A stretch of DNA of 64,000 nt from Peronospora farinosa (Eukaryota > Oomycota > Peronosporomycetes > Peronosporales > Peronosporaceae). Both the position numbers and the translations under genes were made by a program. The notes under the pieces were generated by a model. That model did no database searches. It was not told the DNA's origin and saw only the letters and a program-made list of their open reading frames with translations. The DNA is taken from the NCBI GenBank assembly GCA_947646735.1, contig CANTFK010000189.1:1-64000 (forward strand), read 5' to 3'. Shown here one piece after another: positions 56,111 through 64,000 of this stretch. Numbering within the stretch: the first letter of the stretch is position 1; each line of letters starts with the position of its first letter.

Positions 56111-58871
56111 TTTATCATTCTTAACGTGCTTACATAATTTGTAATTCTAAGCTGAGTTGAGAGCATTGCCGGTCAGCCCGATCAACTCTAAAATATTTCA
56201 AACGACGTCAAGACTCTTTTCGGCCTTGAGCCAGTTCTCTGTTCGACGCCCCGACATAATAGGCGAGATGAAGGTAATATCTAATGAACCATTTGAATAG
56301 GCCTCTCGTTAAGATTTTTCGTGATCGGGCGTCGATCATTGTCAGGAACGTCAAGAAGAGTTGCTTAAGAAATAATGGTACTGCATGTTACACCACTGGA
56401 TTTGTGTTGTAGGTAGCACTTAGCAATAGTCATATATGTCGATTCCGGCGTAGTAGATATGAATCATTGACAAGTCAGGGCTTCGAACAGAGGAGGAGGT
56501 TCTGGAAGATAGTGCAGTGTAGACCAGCGAGCAGTAATAAATACCTGACAGTGTCCTGACCTAGTTAGCTACAACAATTTGTCATAGTCGCATCGAGCAA
56601 CCGAGTAGGATCCACGCAAAAGCGTGTGGACAGAGCCGCCTACTTACTTTTTGGAGTAGAATATATCGCAACGTATTGCCTCGTTTTGTTCTCTGTAAAA
56701 GCCTCTCTGCTCATGTAAGGCACGCACTCTTACAGAAACAGCCACAAGGTCCTCAGTAATGCTCCGTAATTGAGCCCACTAGAGACGTATGGACAAAAAG
56801 GACTTACTTCTTGGAGGTCGTGCATGACGCAAATGTCTGTCGCCAAGAGATAAACTCGTACGTTTTTGGGCTGATACAAGAACGAAGGGTGAAGCGGGTT
56901 TCTCGTCCGTATAACTTTCTTCGTGCAAATGGTCAGATTCATCTGCGTCCGTCACCACAACCTACTTACTAACGTCTCACGACGAAGACGAAGCCGTCGA
57001 CACCTTCCGTCTATCAGAACCAGAAAATCTTTCTTGACATATGAATCCATCTACATAGGCAGGTACAACGCACAAAAGCTGCTTCGTTTCGAAAAGACGT
57101 TGCAGATATTGATAGGAGAACGAGAAATTGCATGAGGAGCAAAACAATTTTCTTGGATCGAAATTCCGGACATGCCACAAAACTTGCATCTCAAGTCAAA
57201 GTGCCACTAAGAGCTCTCTTGGCAATAGCGGATTTTCTAAGACACAAAAGACTGCGCTAGAGCAGCACGGAGTCTCGTGGATCTTCGAAGCGCTTATTCT
57301 GTACTTCTGCCTTCCTGAAGTAAACAACAAGCTGTCACCACTCCGATGCCCCGCAAGACTATAGACAAAACCTGTAGGAAACTTCCCGTGTCGCCTGTCA
57401 GTTTAAGAAGACATCGTGCTCGGGTCGTTTCATGGTTCAGTTTTCTGAGCTGAGGTCGGACCACAAAAGTTCAGCTTGGCAAAGCGCAATTAACGTTGCA
57501 TATTACATACGATAACAAACAACAAACAAGTCATCTTGTCATTGTTCATAGCGTCACTTCATCCTAGGAATAGCTACAGAAAACTTAATGAATTAATGAT
57601 GGCACGGCAACCACATCAGCACTGATTGCGTCCAGTGCGAAGGCATTTCAAATTCGAGAATTGGTTGAAGCTGTTGTGTATATGCGCCCATGAGAAATGA
57701 GATATCGGGTCAGGAAGAGGCATTTGTCGAAACTTGAAGGAAAGGACTTTAACGGCTTGCGCGGTCACGTACGACGACTTTTTCAAGGAGGTCAGCTTGC
57801 ACATTCCAAGCACAAACTTAGTAACGGCTACCTACAGGATCTACGAATGGCTTCACAATAAGTGGTCACGACTGACCAAAACAATGGCGAGCGAGTCAGC
57901 TACGATCCTCTACGAACTAGCATTCAATTGCTAGACGCAGGGAAGATCATCCTGTTCCAGCCTGCTGTTCATACGAACATGATGGTTCTCCACTTTTTTA
58001 CCCGTATGTGCTATAACGAAGCCATTCCTGGCACAAAGCAACTTCTTTACTTGCGACTTTTGTGACCGGCCTATCATTAGGTTGGCACCTTCTTCGTTTT
58101 TGGCTGGAAACATGACACACTTTGCAACTTGCCCCTAGGCAACACACCAGTATCATGGTGTTTGCTTATTCGCCCCTAGTATCGTTTTCGCGTCTCTTGT
58201 CTCAACGACCCAGGTTACGGTTGACTTGATATACATGTACGTGAACGTAAAGTACGTGAAGCTGTACGATTCAACGGTGGGAGTGGTACTATAACTTCAA
58301 GTTCAGTTTCGTGCCTCTTCGCGCACAATACTAAAGACAAATAGCGCACCAGTCGCGACCAAGTAGTCTCTTCCACCCTGTTAACAGCGACCTGGACTGA
58401 CCTCTACTTACAAGAGAAAAACGGTCTACGAAAGCGCGTAAGAAACTGCTTCCGCTGATAGGGAGGAAGAGACCAAGCGATACATGTCGATATACAATAC
58501 ACCAAGCATGCTCCTGACTAGAAGGCTTAACACTGATTGTAACATTTTATCGGTCGAGGCATCCGTTTGCCTTGTCTGTTGTGGTAGGGGCTGCATATTA
58601 GTTTTTGGAGCGGCACGGTTGCTACAGTGCTGACCTTATGACACCACGAGGCCAGGCGATAACAAAAAGGACGCCAGCAACGGATAACGCATGTCAAGTG
58701 GAATATTCCATGTCAAGCAACGCCTTTCGGGTCCCTTCGCGACTGAACAGTTAGTCAACCCAGCACACAAAATGCTCTCGGTGATCTCACGTCCACTGCT
58801 CAGAAATCCCACATCTCAGTTTTTCCACTCTACCACAGGAGTACAACGATTCCCTCCCTAACATCACCATA
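56111..58871. other. Gene-poor region
   Basis: Only an unrecognised broken open region at 57734-58065 (two overlapping frames; RTSIQLLDAGKIILFQPAVH) hints at a decayed gene. No repeats identified. Confidence 0.35.
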
Positions 58872-59593
58872 ATGATGTCCTTCCGCACATTCCTTCCGCT
58901 TTCCCAGCAAAGCTTCATCGAGATGCCACAGCTGCTTGGCCTCAAACCAAAATTGCAATCAAAGCCGGTCAACAAGTGCTCTCTTGATTTCATCCTGTCA
59001 AACGACAAGGTCATCGCGAAGCCAGTGTTGTTGCCTTCGTTCCCATGGACTTCGCCGCAGCGAGGATCATCAAACAAGACATTTGCTCCAGTAGTGGCAC
59101 CTCCCTCTGGTCAATGCAAAATCGCAAAACGCCGCCGGCTCCAGAATATCAGTGTGTCCAATGGTAGCTCGAAAGTATCAGGCAAGGCTGGAATAGCGCT
59201 CGCAAATGGCACGGTCGTCAAAAAAGGCAGCAAGTACTGCATGAGTTGACGGCTGCACAAGTCGAGCCAAACATGCACGTCGCTGCTGGCGCCACGGTGG
59301 CTCGGTCAAGTGCAAGGTCCCGGACTGCGCCAACCGCGCCAAGACTAAAGGTGTCTGCTGGTCCCATGGCGGTGGTACACTCTGCGCCGACCCTTGGCTG
59401 CACAACTATCTCCGTATCCAACGGTGTTTGCTGGGCCCACGGTGGTGGCAAGCGCTGCGCCATGGAGGGCTGTGCATGTCCGGCCTACGAACGTACCGAC
59501 CACCTGTGCACGTTGCATTTCGAAGAGAAGCAGTACATTGCACAGGTGCACAACAACATCAACATCACTCAGTACCACCAGCACAAATGCTAA
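58872..59593 (+). pseudogene. Cys/His tandem-repeat protein (WRKY19-like annotation class), two frameshifts
   Basis: The N terminus (from ATG 58872) is Ser/Lys-rich and open to 59249. The diagnostic part is a series of C-x-GC-x(n)-C-W-x-HGG units in three successive frames: DGCTSRAKHARRCWRHGG, DCANRAKTKGVCWSHGGG, then GVCWAHGGGKRCAMEGC and a tail ending HQHKC. The frame is lost twice by a single extra T (near 59246 and near 59395). Deleting either would rejoin perfectly conserved repeat spacing. Such proteins are common in oomycetes and often auto-named WRKY transcription factor 19; their role is unknown, presumably zinc binding. Recently broken, or two base-calling errors. Confidence 0.7.
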
Positions 59594-60024
59594 TACTCAA
59601 GAGACCTTCATGTATTGAAGGAATTTTTTTGAGGCAGATTAAGTTGCTGCCGCCAATTCAGAACTTGCTACGACGCTAGCACCTGCAATACTTTGCAACA
59701 CACATACACATTAGAAACCCCGACACGTAATTGTCAACGTTAGAGAATATATATCAATGCAATTCACATATGGTTTAATGAAGTACTTGAACAAACGTAA
59801 GAAAGAGAGAGTAACGCTTCATTCACTCTACAGCCCTGCATTCAAGTACTCCCAGTATCACCTTACCGAGGGCTTCTTCTTGATTGAGGTCACATTCGTA
59901 CTATTTCGCTTTACTGCTTCGTCAAAATAAGCCAATGCTCGCGTTGTTCATCCTCCATGGCGGTCTAGAATATAAGTGTTAAAGAAAGCTGGAGTATATG
60001 GTCTGCGCAAATAACCGCCATTTT

Positions 60025-60440
60025 TTACGATGCTTCTCTGCGTAACAATGCTTGTTGCTCGTTAAAAGCGCCGTAGACTTTTTGGAATAACGGGTGGAAG
60101 AAAGCCATCCACTCGTCGTACGGGATGACCTTATTCACATCGTTTAGGTCGTCTTTGTTAAAATAACGTCCTGACCACCGCGAAATTGGTGCCAGTCGCA
60201 ACCCACGAACTGACACATATTTCGATAACCCCAACATTTCTTCTACTTCGGGAAAATCTCCACCACTGTAGTCATCGGACGTGTCCAAATTACATTCGCG
60301 AGACCAGCACCGTGCATGCTAATGATCATGTCGCTCTCGATGGTATTTTTTATCTGTTCGTGTAGCGTTAAGTTTACGTCGTCGATCGAGCAAAACTTCA
60401 CGTTTAGATCCTTGTACATAACCTACATGCTCGCAATTAC
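60025..60440 (-). pseudogene. Glycosyltransferase family 61 relic (C-terminal part)
   Basis: The minus strand from about 60412 reads LTLHEQIKNTIESDMIISMH then GAGLANVIWTRPMTTVVEIF, the GT61 MHGAGL and V-E-FP signature. It continues after a TAG as WGYRNMCQFVGCDWHQFRGG. A frame change leads into NDVNKVIPYDEWMAFFHPLF and a stop at 60025. One nonsense codon, one frameshift, no N-terminal two thirds. Confidence 0.65.
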
Positions 60441-62058
60441 CTTAGTTTTTTCATCAGAATCTTATCACTCTTAATCTGTTGTGTTCAACGATCTTGAGGC
60501 CCTAGACGACTACTGAAATATATACCAAATTCATCACACACACAACTAATCAATCAAATGTTGAAGACAAATCTCGGATCATGAGATTGTCCGTTATCGG
60601 CCATAGTCTTAATAGGACCCATGAATGGCTACCCTAAAAAATTTAACATGAGGTTTTGCAATGTCGCCGATTAAATCCCTCCTTCGACTTGATAAATTGA
60701 CACTTTTAATGCCTTCGTTCAACTCACTTCATGGCTAAAAGAATTCCTATATCCTGCATTGCTTAGAACATTTTGCTAAATCTTTTTATCCTTACAGACA
60801 TCAAGTGTTCTAGTCTATTACACCCCAAAGTTTTACTTCACTTGAACCACTATCGCTGAAGGTTCCAGAGTGCAGTCGCTCAAAAAGAGAACCATCACTC
60901 TTGGACGCGACATCAGGCACGCGAGAGACATCTTGGTTCTTCTTCGTTCCGCAAGCTGTCAGTGTTGGTATTCGATACGTCCATGAATTCTGTGATTGTC
61001 GTGAGTGCGCCAGGGAGCAACAACACAAACGCCAGCGTCTTTTAACAAAGACTTCAACGGGTTATGAGGGGCATGTTAACAAGATTAAAATGCAGACGGA
61101 CGACGACGACGAAGAAGTTGATAGGAAAATTGTATTTAACAACCTTACGATAGGACGGGAAAATGAATGGACGAGAAGTTGTCGCATGTGTCTCCTCAGG
61201 ACGTTAAAAACGAGCAAACTTTAGTGTGCAGTTTTTATGACGACAAAGAAGCCTGGGATGCCGCTGGTAGACGGTACACGTCATTTCAGCGAGGGTGTGA
61301 CCTGCTTCGTGCACAAAGACAGTGTCAGGAAATATTGGACGTAAACAAACCTTAGAGCATTATACACCATGTATATCCGGATATCGTACAGTATCTAATC
61401 TCTATTGTTGGGATATCTAAGCTCTATGTTCAGACGAGCAATTAGTACCCAGGCAAAATGTTAAGTTAGTGACGAATTTAATGTAAACGTTAAAGTAGAC
61501 CTTATCCGATGAATAAGTGCAGGATAGAGTGAATGGCGATATGTAGAAGCGAGAATAATAGCAGGCAGGATTCTTTTCACCGATTATTTTCTGAGATTAA
61601 GCTGACAGTAGAGTTTATATGTGTAGAAGGTATCCACTCGGGCCAGGTACATGTTATTTATAGCCTAAGACCGGAGCTACACCGACCACGAGCATGCAAC
61701 CCACCGAAAATAGCATAATGAGTGGCACAAATAAAGCCTGGCACAGCCTGCAGAATGACAGTAACAGTTGAACTAGTTGGAGTCATTGAGAAAGAGTGGC
61801 AGGTAATGCGTCAGTTTGATGGCATTACGTTAGTTGGATTGGCTACGGTGGTCAGTGTTGGGCTTGAGAGCGCCTGTCCCTGCTTTTGTGGAGATATTCT
61901 GCAAAAGACCTTGTCTAGGATAAGATTACATCATTGAGCTGGACAGCACATCTGCAGGATAGAGATTACGGTCTACGACGTCTGTCGCTGTCACAAGTGA
62001 AAACGCACTTTAGCTTCGTATACATTCTTGGGTTTAGTTTCAATAGCATTGATTCACC
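60441..62058. other. Intergenic with unrecognised open fragments
   Basis: A plus-strand stretch at 60901-61355 in two frames (CDCRECAREQQHKRQRL; WDAAGRRYTSFQRGCDLLRA) looks coding in composition but has no start, recognisable domain or clean junction. The remainder holds nothing I can support. Confidence 0.35.
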
Positions 62059-64000
62059 ATGAGCACTCAGGATGGATGGACAACGTCGTCGACTGTTACG
62101 TCAGACTTGCTGAAGTGGCCTTATGGGGAGATAAAGAGCGATGCCAAGCTCCTGACACGGCCGTCGAGGCACGTTACAAACCAAAGGACCAGCAATTATG
62201 ACCAAACCCTTTCGCCTGTCGAGCAGACTATTAAACGGACCATGAGTCCACTCGTTCGGACGACGAGACCAACGCGGCACTCTCAGCAATCTCAACAACC
62301 TTTGCAACCACCCGAACACACCCAGAAACGGCCACAACCGCGACAGTCTTTAGCACAAAACTTACGGCCACCTCAGCAGCTTCAACCGCATTCACGACCG
62401 CAGCCTCGACGGCAGTCTTCTACACTTGCACGGTCACCCCAAGGAAACTTGACGACCATTCGTCATCCCTCAGGGCGTTTTCGTCCACAGGGACTTTCTA
62501 AAACAGAAATGGCTAACCACTATGACAACAACTTTGAGCATTGGTTAGGACCGCCATTACCGCCATTACCGACCTTTGAACGTTGCCCCGATGGTGTTCA
62601 GGAAAGTCGACACTTACGTCGACAGTCGCAGCAAATTTCGGGACAGCGTGTTCGACAGTCGCGGCAGATTTCGAAACATATTGTTGGTCGCGCTCTACAC
62701 CCATCTGACACCGTTCCCAGTAAGCAAGCATATAGTCCACCAGCGCAGCAAATTCCACGATCATCGCAACAGATTCCAGCAGGCTTTCCTCCTCTCCAGC
62801 GACACCAAAGCAACAAATCTGCGAGTAGCGACAGCAACAGTAGCAGCGAGTCGTACATTGAGCTATCGCCGACTCGTCGTCGCGAGATTATCATACGTGT
62901 AAATGAATTTGTGCAGTGCGTAATGGCGTCGATGCTATCGGAAAATGCCAGCAACGTACAGTGGAAGCCTAAGTTCCAAAAGAAAGATATCTCGTACTAT
63001 GTGGATGAGACCAGTGTCAAGCCTGGACAAACACGATTTTGCTGTGTGAGCCGCACCCACGCCACGGTGGATGAAATTATGAAGCTGTTTGTCGTGTCTG
63101 ACGCTGACTCAATGGCTCGGACCAAACGAATACTATCAGACAGCCTACTGGAGACTCAAGTTTTGTCTGTGCTGCGTCGGCCAACTAAAGAGCGACAAAT
63201 GAACTCCATGTACGTGCAATACACGTCCTTTCGAAGCCCAGGGTTAACGGCAGCCCGAGAGGTATGCATTGCCGTCGCCACGGATATGATCCACCAATCT
63301 GATGGATCAACCATCGGCTATTGTCTGTGGGAAACTGTTGACGGTCCAGAGTTTGAGAAGGCTACCAACAAGTTTGAGCCTAGCATCATGTTTCGTTCGG
63401 GCTATTTCTTTCGACGATCACGACAGTCGACAACTGGTTATCCAAATGAAAGCTACACGAAGATTGTGTACATGGTTGGTTTAGAGCATGGTGGTTTTTC
63501 ACCAGGGCTTACCACCAAAATGTTAATGGAGAAGTCCGGCACGACCGTCACCCGCCTTTGTTCGCATTTTCGTCGCAAGCAGCTGGACTCGCGCACGTTC
63601 GTGATGAAGACGGAGTGGGCATCTAAGATGTCTGCGAAGAGCTGCAAACAGTGTGAGAGGCAGCTCCAAGTGCTCTCGAGCCGCGTTAATTGCCACTCGT
63701 GCGGTCACGTGATGTGCAGATCCTGTGTTTCCAAGGAGCTGGTAGAGCTGCATGCTATCGGTCTTGTCCCCATGTACATCTGCTTCTCTTGCCTCGAGAA
63801 AGCCAAACTTCCTACTCGCACAATGTTGCAAAAGACACAAACAAGCTTAGGGAGAAGACGTCTGCAGTCCGACACCACAAGCATTGTTGGAGTCACAACG
63901 CGGCAGGCATTGTCGAAACCACAGTCGTATCGCCAGACTAGGTCCGTTGTGGACAGCAAGTTGGTCGAAGAAGAAGATGATGAAGACTCGGACACTGGGG
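62059..64000 (+). CDS. START and FYVE-like zinc-finger protein, 3' end beyond window
   Basis: Open from ATG 62059 to the window end, at least 647 codons with no stop. Residues 1-260 are Gln/Pro/Arg-rich low complexity (QQSQQPLQPPEHTQKRPQ; QSQQISGQR repeats) and a Ser run. A START-like lipid-binding region spans roughly residues 290-510 (DISYYVDETSVKPGQTRFCC, RSGYFFRRSRQ, YTKIVYMVGLEHGG). A FYVE-type finger occupies about 529-585: CKQCERQLQ..RVNCHSCGHVMCRSC..YICFSCL. An acidic stretch begins at the edge (EEEDDEDSD). START-FYVE proteins are a large oomycete family; a role in lipid sensing or membrane recruitment is inferred. Confidence 0.8.
   Translation, partial: MSTQDGWTTSSTVTSDLLKWPYGEIKSDAKLLTRPSRHVTNQRTSNYDQTLSPVEQTIKRTMSPLVRTTRPTRHSQQSQQPLQPPEHTQKRPQPRQSLAQNLRPPQQLQPHSRPQPRRQSSTLARSPQGNLTTIRHPSGRFRPQGLSKTEMANHYDNNFEHWLGPPLPPLPTFERCPDGVQESRHLRRQSQQISGQRVRQSRQISKHIVGRALHPSDTVPSKQAYSPPAQQIPRSSQQIPAGFPPLQRHQSNKSASSDSNSSSESYIELSPTRRREIIIRVNEFVQCVMASMLSENASNVQWKPKFQKKDISYYVDETSVKPGQTRFCCVSRTHATVDEIMKLFVVSDADSMARTKRILSDSLLETQVLSVLRRPTKERQMNSMYVQYTSFRSPGLTAAREVCIAVATDMIHQSDGSTIGYCLWETVDGPEFEKATNKFEPSIMFRSGYFFRRSRQSTTGYPNESYTKIVYMVGLEHGGFSPGLTTKMLMEKSGTTVTRLCSHFRRKQLDSRTFVMKTEWASKMSAKSCKQCERQLQVLSSRVNCHSCGHVMCRSCVSKELVELHAIGLVPMYICFSCLEKAKLPTRTMLQKTQTSLGRRRLQSDTTSIVGVTTRQALSKPQSYRQTRSVVDSKLVEEEDDEDSDTG

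Overview
The window reads as part of an oomycete genome, most likely a Phytophthora or downy mildew type (Peronosporaceae). The signs are a secreted WY-repeat effector with the oomycete Inr/FPR core promoter, a START plus FYVE-like protein, a thaumatin-like protein with a Pro/Ser stalk, a group XII-like secreted phospholipase A2, a Cys/His tandem-repeat protein, short introns (70-85 nt), and several chromodomain Ty3/gypsy families. Species cannot be fixed from sequence alone.

Layout. 0-9 kb: effector gene (minus, running off the left edge, frameshifted), a LINE-derived short element with perfect target site duplications, a broken inverted copy of a neighbouring coiled-coil gene, a PIP-kinase relic, the intact coiled-coil gene, and a three-exon thaumatin-like gene. 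9-18.7 kb: a gypsy B-type LTR and gag remnant abutting a minus-strand family A LTR, which itself contains a full-length LINE. 18.7-21.3 kb: an intact C2H2 zinc-finger gene followed by a 1.1 kb element with tandem-array inverted ends. 21.3-30 kb: gypsy element A, whose apparent 5' LTR is interrupted by an intact four-exon phospholipase A2 gene. 30-37 kb: degenerate repeats around an HSF-type transcription factor gene. 37.3-45.3 kb: decayed gypsy element B. 45.3-47.2 kb: Helitron-like termini and an LTR fragment. 47.2-55 kb: gypsy element C, followed by a minus-strand B-type LTR and gag. 56-64 kb: low gene density, a frameshifted Cys/His-repeat gene, a GT61 relic, and a long START/FYVE-like ORF running off the right edge.

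Two patterns recur across the independent gypsy families. (1) The gag stop codon lies in a perfect 8-10 bp hairpin, 6-8 nt downstream of an in-phase slippery heptamer (canonical in B and C, imperfect in A), with protease in the -1 frame. This looks like a -1 ribosomal frameshift cassette with a compensated stem. (2) A long antisense ORF starts next to the 3' LTR and runs back over the 3' end of pol; it is open in A and C and decayed in B. All three families also carry tandem peptide repeats between protease and reverse transcriptase. These patterns, the phospholipase gene in a mosaic LTR, and the LTR-LTR exchange signature at element C are the main points to follow up.

No rRNA, tRNA or CRISPR array was recognised. 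All identities are from reading motifs by eye; no database search was possible.
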